This document shows positions 8,116 to 17,523 of a DNA stretch of 46,924 bases, one piece after another. The position numbers were made by a program, and so were the translations under genes. The notes beneath the pieces were generated by a model, which made no database searches, had not been told where the DNA came from, and saw nothing but the letters and a program-made list of their open reading frames with translations. Numbering within the stretch: the stretch's first letter is position 1; each line of letters begins with the position of its first letter. This DNA is from Prevotella sp. (lineage in GTDB: Bacteria; Bacteroidota; Bacteroidia; Bacteroidales; Bacteroidaceae). The stretch covers positions 1 through 46,924 of the forward strand of contig JAEEPT010000002.1 in assembly GCA_016284895.1 (NCBI GenBank), written 5' to 3'.

Positions 8116-10188
8116 TTATCTGTTTCGTATCTTCTGGCCCAATGCATTATAACGCGAGCCGTTCTTCCAGATGACCAATCGGCCACCTTTGTCAATGACC
8201 TTCCGCGTGAGGGACTTGACATCAGGAGCCGACAGACCGTCGATGGCTGATGAAGACTTTTCCGGACGTTCGTAGGGACCCAGGTCGCGAGCTGTGCCAG
8301 TGACGGTGCGCTTGAGGAAGGGGAAGTCGGTGACGAGTGCCGTCCATACGTTATCGACATCGTCGAGCATAGCGTTGCCGGCATCTACCAGCGGATTCTC
8401 AGGATCGGCATTGAGACGGCCGAAACGACGCGGCAACCCACCGTTGATATCGCGTGGCAGCAGGGCATCATCCTCGTCGAGGGAGACAAAGTGGTCAGCA
8501 GATGCACCTGTAGTCAGATGATGAGTCCAGCCATTCTTTGACATCGCAGCAGTCAGGGCGTTATAGTCATCGGTTCCAACGCAGATTTCCTGCTTGCCTA
8601 AGCATACATTATTATAATAGTATGTCTTGGCATCAGAGCCGCCGCTCTCGAACATGAAGTCGTAGCCGCTGTCGAAGCCCAGGCAGCCCACCAGCACGTG
8701 TCCGTCTTTATGGCTATTGCAGTCGAAGCCTTTCGTAGAGCCACTCTTGTTGCAGCCAAAGGCGATGCTGTTGAAGACATAGTGGACACCCTTCGACGAA
8801 CCGCCAGTGCCGTTGCCACCCAGTTTGATGCCATTGCCGTTGCCTGAGAACGAGGCTGATGTGTCCAGATAGTCCTTGACCCACAGGTGGTCACTGGCTT
8901 CGCCCGATTTCCATGCCCAGCATTCGGCAAGAATCACGGAGTAGTCGGTCTCGTAGAGATCCCATGCATCATCGCTGTTTCGCCAGGCACGGCAGCGGAT
9001 GAAGCGGTTGCCCTTACCGTTGTGCATCTTGCAGGCAAAGCCGTCAGCATCCGAGCCATAGTTGGCATCGCAATCACAGTTGTGGTGCGAATCGCAGTCG
9101 ATGATGTCGTTGTAAGCGCAATAGGAGCCGTCGTTGCTGCTGATGCCTGGATGGGCGTCGCTGAAGTTATGGCCAAAGCCCAACTGAATGCCGGAGTCGA
9201 GATTATAGGAGAACTCGCAACGCTCGATACGGTTGTGATTGCCCTCCAGTTTGATGGCATTGTCGGCAGCATGCATGATATGAATGCCGAAGATGATGTG
9301 GTAGTCGCCTGAGAGGAGGATGCCTCGGTCGCCTACATTCGCGGGCTTGCGGTTGCAGTCGATGAGTTGCTGTTCAAAGTCAAAGACAGGCTTCTCGCCA
9401 TCGGCACAGCGGATTACGATGGGCTGTTCCTCAGTGCCTATCTTGTTCATGCGGATCGTCAGTTTGCCGTCAGTGCCATACTTGTTGATCTTGTACGTGC
9501 CACCCCTGCAGATGATGTGGTCGCCAGCTTGTGCTGCTGCGTATGCAACTGCGATGTTGTACCAAGGCTTAGCCTCTGAGCCGTCGCCAGTATTGTCGTT
9601 GCCGTCAGGGGAGATGTAGTAGGTGTTTCTGGCTGCTGGGAAGGGCTTGACGGGAATCCACACGCCCTCTGTGATATAGGTGGGGTCGTCGGGGTCAACA
9701 GGAATCACATTGGCCGACTTGATGCTCACCTTGCTGACATAAGTGTTGCTGGAACTGCCCACGAAACGGAAGCGCACGTTCGACAGTCCGTCGAGGCCCG
9801 TCTTGGCGCTGTACGACTTAGCGCCTGAGCCGCCTGAGGAAATCTCGGCCAGCTGCTGCCAGGCACCAAGGTTGACAGAATAACTGATGGTCAGTTTGTT
9901 GTTGCCGCCAGAGCCCCAGTCAACGGCAATCTTGCCTGGGTCATCAAGGGCTGGGGTGATGAGATAGGAGCTAGTTCCGCTGGAAAAGGTGAACTGCTTC
10001 TGTCCGCTGTTCTCTTTCATCTCCATCTTCAGTACCTCCCAGTCGCCGGAAGGCAGCGACAATGTGGCGGCACCACTGCTGGTGCCATACTTTCCTTTGG
10101 GTACAGAAGAGAAGTTCTCTGACAGGTCGGCTGCCTGTGCTCCGAATGCGCAGAGCAGCAGGACGATTGTTGAAAGGATTTTATTCAT
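8116..10188 (-). CDS. Secreted PL9-like pectate lyase (parallel beta-helix) with N-terminal beta-sandwich-like region
   Basis: Signal peptide; YISPDGNDNTGDGSEAKPW; GSDADGFACKMHNGKGNRFIRCRAWRNSDDAWDLYE; C-terminal tail GRLVIWKNGSRYNALGQKI. Confidence 0.87.
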   Translation of the reverse strand: MNKILSTIVLLLCAFGAQAADLSENFSSVPKGKYGTSSGAATLSLPSGDWEVLKMEMKENSGQKQFTFSSGTSSYLITPALDDPGKIAVDWGSGGNNKLTISYSVNLGAWQQLAEISSGGSGAKSYSAKTGLDGLSNVRFRFVGSSSNTYVSKVSIKSANVIPVDPDDPTYITEGVWIPVKPFPAARNTYYISPDGNDNTGDGSEAKPWYNIAVAYAAAQAGDHIICRGGTYKINKYGTDGKLTIRMNKIGTEEQPIVIRCADGEKPVFDFEQQLIDCNRKPANVGDRGILLSGDYHIIFGIHIMHAADNAIKLEGNHNRIERCEFSYNLDSGIQLGFGHNFSDAHPGISSNDGSYCAYNDIIDCDSHHNCDCDANYGSDADGFACKMHNGKGNRFIRCRAWRNSDDAWDLYETDYSVILAECWAWKSGEASDHLWVKDYLDTSASFSGNGNGIKLGGNGTGGSSKGVHYVFNSIAFGCNKSGSTKGFDCNSHKDGHVLVGCLGFDSGYDFMFESGGSDAKTYYYNNVCLGKQEICVGTDDYNALTAAMSKNGWTHHLTTGASADHFVSLDEDDALLPRDINGGLPRRFGRLNADPENPLVDAGNAMLDDVDNVWTALVTDFPFLKRTVTGTARDLGPYERPEKSSSAIDGLSAPDVKSLTRKVIDKGGRLVIWKNGSRYNALGQKIRNR

Positions 10189-10196
10189 AGTCAGGA

Positions 10197-12659
10197 TTAT
10201 TTGACAATTTGTCCCTGCACGTTGTAGTGCTGGCCGTTTTTCATAATGACAATACGACCATTTTCCATCAGCTTCATGACACGCTCTTGCTGACTGGTAC
10301 GCTTAGCAGCACTGACAGAAGAAGCAGAGGTGTCAGGAATACGAACATACATGTCGTAGATACGTGCACCGCCACTCGACTTCGTGTTCAGAATCTCTAT
10401 CGAGCGAACCTTTTTGGCCTGTTCCTCTGAGAGACCGGCATTCTGCAGCACATCCCATTCAAGGTATGTACCCTTAGCGATGTCGCCCGTACTCTTCGAC
10501 CCTGTGGTGCCGTCAGCATTCGTCCATTTGATGGTGTAGTCTCGCTTACCAGTAAAGTGCAGGTTGATCTTCAGTTGTAACACGCCCTCATCGAGATGCC
10601 ATCTGACACCACCGCTATTCTTGGCCATATCAATACCGCCAATCGTACAGCCACCAGGCACATTGCCGTCACTCTCGGTCTTTTCCGGATTATAGGCCGT
10701 AACAGATTCATCGGTGCCGTTTATCAGTTCGAGCACCCCTTGCAGGTCGGTTGGTAGTGCATCCCAAGCATCCTGGAAGTGGTACCAGTCGCCTGTCAGC
10801 ACTATAAAAGGAGTGACCAGGGTGATGATGCCTGTAGTGACATAGTCCTTTACACCAGCCTCTTTGTTGCCTGAAGCTGTCAGCTTAAAGGCACATTCTG
10901 CGGCAGGCGTTCCACTGATGGTGACGAGATGATTGACTGTATCGAAGTTGTAAGAAAGCCCCTCGCTGAGACCCTCAATGACAACACTTGTCGCTACGTC
11001 GTTGAGTTCATAGACGATGTCAATAATTGCTTGACCCTCAATCACTTCCTGTGACGAGTTTGCGGTTTTACATTTGACCTCTATCTTATCGGCAACGGTA
11101 TAATCGAAAGGTACACCGTCTGTCTCGAATGCGCCAAAATCTGGCGCATTGTCGTTGAAAGGAATGTAGATGTCATCGGCAGTGATATATTCCAAGCCGA
11201 CAGAAGTACACTCTGCCTCCGTCATCTTGCGAGTAGGGGTATAACCGATAATGGGCATACCCATATCCTTAAAGATGCTGTTGGGCTTCAGACGGGCGAA
11301 GTTATTATCGGGCAGTGAGCCGTCAGCCTCACGGGGTGCCATGAAGTCGGCCACACTCAGCGACAGAAATTCACCGCTATGGTCCTTGGTCTCTATCTGA
11401 ATCTTCCCTTCTTTATATCCCTCCTTGATGGGGCTGCAGCCGTCAATTGTAGTCCATGAGTTATAGGTAGTGTACGGGGTGGGGTCTTGATACCCCTCCT
11501 TGTCGGGCGACAGGAACTCATGGTTACCTATATGTACCCCGCTCTTCGTTGCCGTTGCCCCCCAGCCGATACAGTTATGAATATCGACCATACCATACTT
11601 GAATAGGGTCGGGAAGCGATAGTTGTATTCGTTGCCCCAAGCGGTACAGTTGAGGATGTACATGCCCTCGTAGGCATTATTCTGGTCAAAGCCCTTGTGC
11701 AGGTTGTCGAATGCCACACAGTTTGTTACCACATGAGCACCTGTTGACTGGTCGAAGGCGGCACCACCGGCAGAGCCACCGCCACCCAGTTTGAAGCCGT
11801 TACCATTACCTACTGCACTTCCGTTCTTGGTATAACCAGCATGATAAGCCCAGCAGTGGTCAATAACCACAGGATAGTAAACCATGTAGAGGTCCCAGTT
11901 GTCATCGGAGTTGGTCCACGCACGGCAGCCATAGAACTTATTGCCTGGTCCAGGAAACAGTTTCACGGCAAAGCCGTCGGCATCACCGTGATCATCGGAA
12001 CCGTTATACGTTCTGGCATCGTCGTTCTCATAGGCATCGCAATTGATGACCGTGTTGTTGCGGCAATATTTGTAGCCAGGGTTAAACGCTGGCGTGCCAG
12101 CGCCAAGGGTCTTCGTCTCTTCAATTTTCCAGTCCTTGTACATACCAATCTGCAGTCCTGTGTCGTTGTTCCAGCGAAAGACGCAATGCTCTATGATGTT
12201 GTAGGAACCTTCTACCTTCATACCGTTGTCCTCAGCATTCTGCAGCACCAGTCCGTAGAATGTCCAGTAGTTAGCCAAGTGGTTGACGTAGATGCAGCGT
12301 CCCATCTTGAAAGCAGCCTCTGTGGTGTGCGCCATGTTCGAACCGTCTATGATGACCTTGCCTGCAGCATCATCGGGCCAAGCACGCATCTCGCAGCGCA
12401 AGTCGGGGTTGGTGGGGAGTTCGGGAATCTTGATTCGTTCAGAGATCATGTACGTTCCCTCATGGATGAGGATGCGGTCGCCTGCCTTCACCAGCTCAAT
12501 GGCCTTGTGAATGGTGAGCAGGGGCGCTTCCTCCGTACCACTGTTGTCGTCGCTACCAGTGGTAGCCACATGGATGTCGGCTGCAAAAGTTGTTGCCATT
12601 GTTAGAGCCAGCATGCTGCACAGAGCAGCCAGCCTCTGAAAGTAATAGTTTTTTGTCAT
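10197..12659 (-). CDS. Second secreted PL9-like pectate lyase with additional C-terminal modules
   Basis: ATTGSDDNSGTEEAPLLTIHKAIELVKAGDRILIHEGTY; DGFAVKLFPGPGNKFYGCRAWTNSDDNWDLY; tail GRIVIMKNGQHYNVQGQIVK. Separated from the next PL9 gene by only 8 bp. Confidence 0.87.
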   Translation of the reverse strand: MTKNYYFQRLAALCSMLALTMATTFAADIHVATTGSDDNSGTEEAPLLTIHKAIELVKAGDRILIHEGTYMISERIKIPELPTNPDLRCEMRAWPDDAAGKVIIDGSNMAHTTEAAFKMGRCIYVNHLANYWTFYGLVLQNAEDNGMKVEGSYNIIEHCVFRWNNDTGLQIGMYKDWKIEETKTLGAGTPAFNPGYKYCRNNTVINCDAYENDDARTYNGSDDHGDADGFAVKLFPGPGNKFYGCRAWTNSDDNWDLYMVYYPVVIDHCWAYHAGYTKNGSAVGNGNGFKLGGGGSAGGAAFDQSTGAHVVTNCVAFDNLHKGFDQNNAYEGMYILNCTAWGNEYNYRFPTLFKYGMVDIHNCIGWGATATKSGVHIGNHEFLSPDKEGYQDPTPYTTYNSWTTIDGCSPIKEGYKEGKIQIETKDHSGEFLSLSVADFMAPREADGSLPDNNFARLKPNSIFKDMGMPIIGYTPTRKMTEAECTSVGLEYITADDIYIPFNDNAPDFGAFETDGVPFDYTVADKIEVKCKTANSSQEVIEGQAIIDIVYELNDVATSVVIEGLSEGLSYNFDTVNHLVTISGTPAAECAFKLTASGNKEAGVKDYVTTGIITLVTPFIVLTGDWYHFQDAWDALPTDLQGVLELINGTDESVTAYNPEKTESDGNVPGGCTIGGIDMAKNSGGVRWHLDEGVLQLKINLHFTGKRDYTIKWTNADGTTGSKSTGDIAKGTYLEWDVLQNAGLSEEQAKKVRSIEILNTKSSGGARIYDMYVRIPDTSASSVSAAKRTSQQERVMKLMENGRIVIMKNGQHYNVQGQIVK

Positions 12660-12717
12660 GTTAGTAGTTGCTGATGATTGAATATTTTTTTGCGTCTTTA
12701 CGCATCTGTTTCGAGTG

Positions 12718-12725
12718 CAAAGATA
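12718..12725 (-). promoter_or_regulatory. -7 element TATCTTTG for the PL9 pair
   Basis: Reverse complement of caaagata about 60 bp upstream of the 12659 start; 5'UTR hairpin TGCGTctttACGCA at 12691-12704. Confidence 0.5.
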
Positions 12726-12805
12726 ACTAAAAGAAATGATTTGCCAACATGTTCACCGAAAATATTTGTTGCCGTATTGGCGTGAGACAGGTGCCAGTCC
12801 GCAAG

Positions 12806-12827
12806 CGGGAGGACACTAAGCCTCCCG
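12806..12827 (-). terminator. Hairpin CGGGAGG-cttagtgt-CCTCCCG across the HTCS stop codon
   Basis: 7-bp perfect arms with the TAG stop (12816-12818) in the loop. Confidence 0.55.
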
Positions 12828-15800
12828 TTTGTATTTGCTGGGTGGTACACCGTAGGCCGACTTGAACAGTTTGTTGAAATAGGATGGATCCTGTATGCCT
12901 ACCTTGTAGCACACTTCAGCCACCGTCAGTTCACCATCTGCCAGCAAGTCGGCAGCACGTTGCATACGGGCATTCAGCAGGTACTTGTTAGGCGAGAGGC
13001 CCGTCAGTTCCTTCACCTTTCCGAAGAACTTCGTGCGTCCCATATTCATCATTTGTGCCAGTGTGTCGAGGGTGAGGTTGCCGTCACTCATGTGTTGCGC
13101 TGTGAGCATGGAAAGCTTATCCAAGAAAACCTTGTCGGCACGCGAAGTGAGGATTGTAGTCCCCTCCTGGCTTTCCCCAATAGGTGACAGGGCTGTTCCT
13201 CCTTGTTGAGGGGGTGGGAGGGGAACCTCCTGTTTCTGTCGCCACTTGATGAGCTGGATGGTGCGGGCAATCAGCAGACGGAAGTTGCAAGGCTTTACCA
13301 TGTAGTCGTCGGCACCTGCCTGATAGGCTTTTATCTGATGCGCCTCGTCGTCGAGTGCTGTCAGCATGATGATAGGCAACGTAGCTGTGGCCTGTCGCTC
13401 TTTGATTCTACGCACAATGTCGTAGCCGCTCATATCTGGCAGCATCACGTCACAGATCAGGAGAGCGGGAGCCTCTCCCTCGGGGGCTTTCTGCAAAAGG
13501 GCATCAAGGGCCGACTGACCGTTGCTGAAACTAAGCGTACGAAAATAGACGCCCACCTCATTGCATATCTGGAGCATCATGTCAGGGTCGTCTTCCACAA
13601 TGGCTACGATGATGTTGTTGTAAGCTTGTGGCTGTAGCTCCCGAATCAGTTCATTGGTGCGCTGCATGCTGTCCTCGCCAGTGCTCTGTGTGTCGATTGC
13701 CGTCACGTTGAGGAAGTCCTCAGCTTCGTAGGCACTTTCGTCGGCAGGCAATGTCAGCACAAACGACGAGCCACCCAGTTCCCTGCTGCGTTCGTAGGTA
13801 AGTGTCCCCTTGTGCGCCTTCGCCGTTTCGTAAGCTGTATAGAGGCCTATGCCCATGCCGCCCTGACTCACCAGCCCGTGCAGGAAGGGCTTGAACAGCA
13901 CACTTTGCTGTTCGTCGCTGATGCCGGGTCCGCTGTCCGAAACGGTGAGAACGAAGAGGTGAGAAAGGCTATGAGGTCTTTCTTGGGAAAGCGTTTCAGA
14001 AGGCTGAGCGGGCGTGTTAGCGGGTATGTTGTCAAATTGCAAATGAATCTTGATGGTGCCGCGATTGGGGGTGTATTTCACGGCATTCGAGAGCAGGTTG
14101 TAAACAATCGATTCCACGTGCTGCTTGTCGAAAGGCATATCATAGTGTCGTGTCGTCGGCATGAAGATTAGGCTGATGTTCTTCTGGCTGGCCATTGGAC
14201 GGAAGTCTTGTACGAACTCCTGAACGAAACCGACGATATCGGCCTGTTCGACCTGTATGCGCAAGCTGCCTGTGCGTATTTTCCGGAACTCAATGAACTG
14301 GTTGACGATGCGCAGAAGTCTTGTAGTGCCTCGGCTCACGGTCTGCATGGCGGCACGGTTGCTGCTGTCCTCAGCCAGTTTATCGACTCCCCCCTTGATG
14401 ATGGCAAGCGGGGTGCGGAACTCATGAGTGATGCTGGTGAACAGGCGAGTACGCATGTCCATCACTTCTTTCTCGACCTTCAGCTGCTGGTGCAGCAGGA
14501 ATCGCTCGCGGTGGTGCTTATAGAAGGTGTAGGCGATGATGCCGATGAAGAGCAGATAGAGCATCCAAGCCCACCACGTGTTCCACCAGGGCTGACGGAT
14601 GGTGATGGCGAGCAGGGTCTCGTCGTTGCCCTCCGTTGTCTGCAAGTGGAAGACATATTTGCCTGGTGGCAGGTTGTTGAAGCCGATGCTGTTCTGAGCC
14701 GAAGGCTCTCGCCAGGTATGGTCGGCTCCCTCTAAATAGCAGCGGTACATCAGCTCGTCAGCATGAGCGTAGTCGAGACAGGAGAAATAGATGGTCAGCG
14801 AGTTCTCGTCGTAGGCAAGGGTAATCTGGTCGTTTGGAATAGAAAGACCCTTCACTTTGATGTCGGTGATGATGGGCTTGCGGTGACGATGCGCTCTCGG
14901 TGTGATTTCTGAAGGTGTGATGAGGGTAATGCCGTCATGGGTACCGAACATGAGTCTGCCATCGGTAAGCAGTAGTGCGCAGTTATTCGAATAGATACGG
15001 TTCAGAAAGGAGGTGCCAGGCCTGTAGGCCACCGCTATCATCTGCTGTGGCTGCACGCAGAACATGTTTTCATCACCTCCAACCCAGACGTTACCCTGAT
15101 GGTCGCATACCAGTGATTGTACGTTGTCGAGATTTCGTCCTGTGAGTGCAACAGCGGTCTGCAGCTGTCCGTCGCTACCCAGTATGCACCTGACGATGCC
15201 TGTTCCTATGCCTCCCGTCCAAACGGTGTCGCCCGCTGTAGCCATCACACACAATAGTTGGTTGGAGGGCAGGCCTGAACTGGTGTTATGGTTCTTGAAA
15301 CTATCGTTGCTGATTTCCTTCTGAGCCGTGTCCACCCAGTAGAGCCCGTTGTATGTGGCTATCCACAACCGTTGCTGGCTGTCCATCGAGATGGCATTGA
15401 TGCGGCTCTCGTTAGTGTTTCTGTTGAGGAAAAACTGCTGTCGGGTCGTCCCGTCGGGCTGAGGGCTGATGAGTGCCAGTCCTTTTTCCCAGGCTGACTG
15501 CCACTTGCGTCCATATCGGTCGGTGATGCTGTCGCCAGGCAGAATGTCGAAGTCAGACATACCCACTCGCTGAATGGTGTTTGTGGCTGGCTGAAAGCGG
15601 AAGGTCATGCGGCTGCGGGTGCCTATCATGACGCTACCGTCGGCCTGCGGCTGCAGCTGACTGATGTAGTTCATCATCTCGCCTCGGTGGTCGGCAACAG
15701 GAAACACGTAGTCGGCCTCGGGCTCCTCCACCTCTTTTATATATACGAGTCCGGCATCCTCTTGACTGACCCAGATGCCGCCGTCGCGGTCGCACAGGAT

Positions 15801-16970
15801 GTTGGTCAGATAGTTCGATGCCAGCTGTGACTGCTTGTCGGTAGCCGAATAGTGGGTTGTGGCATCTGTGGCGGGATCGTAAACGAAGAGTCCATTGCCA
15901 TACGTGGCTATATAGTATTTTCCTTCGGCACCTTTCACCGTTGAGAAGCGACGCTTGCGTGTGATGTTATAGCCCACATCGTTGAGCAGGTGGAAGGTCT
16001 TGTGAGCTCCTGTCTTAGGGAAGAAGTGGAGCACGTTGTCTCGGTCTGACACCCAGTAGTCACCGTCGGTCTGGTCCATAATGATGCCGAATGCCATCTG
16101 CAAGTGCTGCGGGCGATGGAAGGTGAAGTCGTGACAGTTCATCGTGATGACAGCAGAACGAGTCAGCACCACCCATTGGTCTTGCCACACAAAGCTACCG
16201 TTCACGCCCTCGGGCTGAGCGAGTGGGGTAGGGATGGCGGCTTCCTTGACGAGTCGTCCGTCACGGAACACCTTCACCTCGTAGCGGTTGGTCAGGAAAA
16301 AAGCATAGTCGCCCCACGTGTTGCCCACCAAGGTGTGGTCGGCAAGCATCTCCTTCACTTTGCCGTCGTTGTTGATATAGAAGAGCCCCTCAGACGTGAT
16401 CACCCACACGCCCTTTCCCTCATCGGGTATGAGTTGCTTGATTCTTGCCTGAGGTTTCAGACCATTCTCGTGATTGTAGTCCCTACAGGTGAAACGTCCG
16501 TCCTGATAGCTCACGTGGCGGATGTCACCTCCCTGTTCGTACATCCAGACACCATTAGGTTCAGTCACAAAGCGTTGGAAGGTCTTCTGCGGGTCGCATG
16601 CTCCACTGAAAGACCGGAAACATCCTCGCTGCAGGTCATAGCATGCATAGTTGAATGTAGCGGTACGCATCCACAGCAACGCGTTCTTCTCATCCAAGAA
16701 GAGCGTGCCTACATTGCCTCTGGTGCTACCGTCATCCAGCCCCACGTTCTGGAAGTTCACGGTGGCATAGCCATCGTAGCGACTCAGTCCGTTGTTGGTG
16801 CCTATCCAGATGTAGCCCGTTGAGTCTTGCAACAGCGTTTGCACATGATTGGAGGGCAGTCCGTCTTGTGTAGTAATGATTCTTCCGTTCAGCCGTGTGG
16901 CAGCCGTCATGATAATAGTGAACAGGCTGAGCAGGCAAACGGTCAGTACTATCTGGAATGTTCTTCGCAT
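12816..16970 (-). CDS. Hybrid two-component system regulator (periplasmic propeller, Y_Y_Y, histidine kinase, receiver, AraC-type output)
   Basis: Propeller-type repeats (GYIWIGTNNGLSRYDG); kinase box SITHEFRTPLAIIKGGVDKL and GISDEQQSVLFKPF; receiver LLICDVMLPDMSGYDIV; C-terminal AraC HTH LADGELTVAEVCYKVGIQDPSYFNKLFKSAYGVPPSKYK. Track start is 17012; MRRTFQIVLTVCLLSLF at 16970 is the more likely start. Confidence 0.93.
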   Translation of the reverse strand: MRRTFQIVLTVCLLSLFTIIMTAATRLNGRIITTQDGLPSNHVQTLLQDSTGYIWIGTNNGLSRYDGYATVNFQNVGLDDGSTRGNVGTLFLDEKNALLWMRTATFNYACYDLQRGCFRSFSGACDPQKTFQRFVTEPNGVWMYEQGGDIRHVSYQDGRFTCRDYNHENGLKPQARIKQLIPDEGKGVWVITSEGLFYINNDGKVKEMLADHTLVGNTWGDYAFFLTNRYEVKVFRDGRLVKEAAIPTPLAQPEGVNGSFVWQDQWVVLTRSAVITMNCHDFTFHRPQHLQMAFGIIMDQTDGDYWVSDRDNVLHFFPKTGAHKTFHLLNDVGYNITRKRRFSTVKGAEGKYYIATYGNGLFVYDPATDATTHYSATDKQSQLASNYLTNILCDRDGGIWVSQEDAGLVYIKEVEEPEADYVFPVADHRGEMMNYISQLQPQADGSVMIGTRSRMTFRFQPATNTIQRVGMSDFDILPGDSITDRYGRKWQSAWEKGLALISPQPDGTTRQQFFLNRNTNESRINAISMDSQQRLWIATYNGLYWVDTAQKEISNDSFKNHNTSSGLPSNQLLCVMATAGDTVWTGGIGTGIVRCILGSDGQLQTAVALTGRNLDNVQSLVCDHQGNVWVGGDENMFCVQPQQMIAVAYRPGTSFLNRIYSNNCALLLTDGRLMFGTHDGITLITPSEITPRAHRHRKPIITDIKVKGLSIPNDQITLAYDENSLTIYFSCLDYAHADELMYRCYLEGADHTWREPSAQNSIGFNNLPPGKYVFHLQTTEGNDETLLAITIRQPWWNTWWAWMLYLLFIGIIAYTFYKHHRERFLLHQQLKVEKEVMDMRTRLFTSITHEFRTPLAIIKGGVDKLAEDSSNRAAMQTVSRGTTRLLRIVNQFIEFRKIRTGSLRIQVEQADIVGFVQEFVQDFRPMASQKNISLIFMPTTRHYDMPFDKQHVESIVYNLLSNAVKYTPNRGTIKIHLQFDNIPANTPAQPSETLSQERPHSLSHLFVLTVSDSGPGISDEQQSVLFKPFLHGLVSQGGMGIGLYTAYETAKAHKGTLTYERSRELGGSSFVLTLPADESAYEAEDFLNVTAIDTQSTGEDSMQRTNELIRELQPQAYNNIIVAIVEDDPDMMLQICNEVGVYFRTLSFSNGQSALDALLQKAPEGEAPALLICDVMLPDMSGYDIVRRIKERQATATLPIIMLTALDDEAHQIKAYQAGADDYMVKPCNFRLLIARTIQLIKWRQKQEVPLPPPQQGGTALSPIGESQEGTTILTSRADKVFLDKLSMLTAQHMSDGNLTLDTLAQMMNMGRTKFFGKVKELTGLSPNKYLLNARMQRAADLLADGELTVAEVCYKVGIQDPSYFNKLFKSAYGVPPSKYKREA

Positions 16971-17223
16971 GGCCTCGTATGTTATGATGTTGCAAAAGTA
17001 GCAATTCTTCATGAAAAGGCAAAATCAATATCTCACTTTTTAACAAAACAGTCCTTTGCGAACATCTTTTCCTAATCCTGAACGTTTTTACCACTTCTGT
17101 TCAGTCCCAATCCCCTACTTTTGCAAACAGAAAGCGAACACAAGCAATTGTACAAAGGAAACAAACTACTTTATATAAAATAATAGTCCTCGTTCGGCAA
17201 GGATGCTGGGAACATGAAATAAA

Positions 17224-17283
17224 ATTATGGCTAAAATTTAAAGAATAATGGCCATAATTTAAAGAATAATGGCCATAATTTTT
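17224..17283. repeat. Intergenic 21-bp-period dyad array II (ATAATGGCCATAAT + ttaaaga)
   Basis: Units start at 17224, 17245 and 17266: ATTATGGCTAAAAT, ATAATGGCCATAAT, ATAATGGCCATAAT; spacer ttaaaga is identical between units. Confidence 0.9.
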
Positions 17284-17467
17284 CATGATGATGCCCATCG
17301 TCTGTGATGAAGTATCATCTATGACATCATAAATGCCTTTTGGGTGATGCGTCGCTGAAGTGAGGAGAACCAGCAATAAACTCTGCCACAATCGTTGTTC
17401 GGCGGTAAATGTACGATTTTCGGACAAAAACGAACGAAATTACCATTTCTGAATAATAAATTATTAT

Positions 17468-17475
17468 TATCTTTG
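17468..17475 (+). promoter_or_regulatory. -7 element TATCTTTG upstream of the PL11-like gene
   Basis: Match to TAnnTTTG about 50 bp before the ATG at 17524. Confidence 0.5.
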
Positions 17476-17523
17476 CAGCGAAACCTAACAAGAAATAACT
17501 ACTTAAAAAAAATAACAGCACTT

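Noticed and set aside
11841-12605. 254-aa + strand ORF opposite the second PL9 gene
   Set aside because: Antisense shadow ORF with no recognisable motifs.
17101-17427. 108-aa ORF with a repeated peptide (NYGHYSL)
   Set aside because: The peptide repeat is a by-product of the 21-bp (7-codon) DNA repeat in array II; no start context or domain supports coding.
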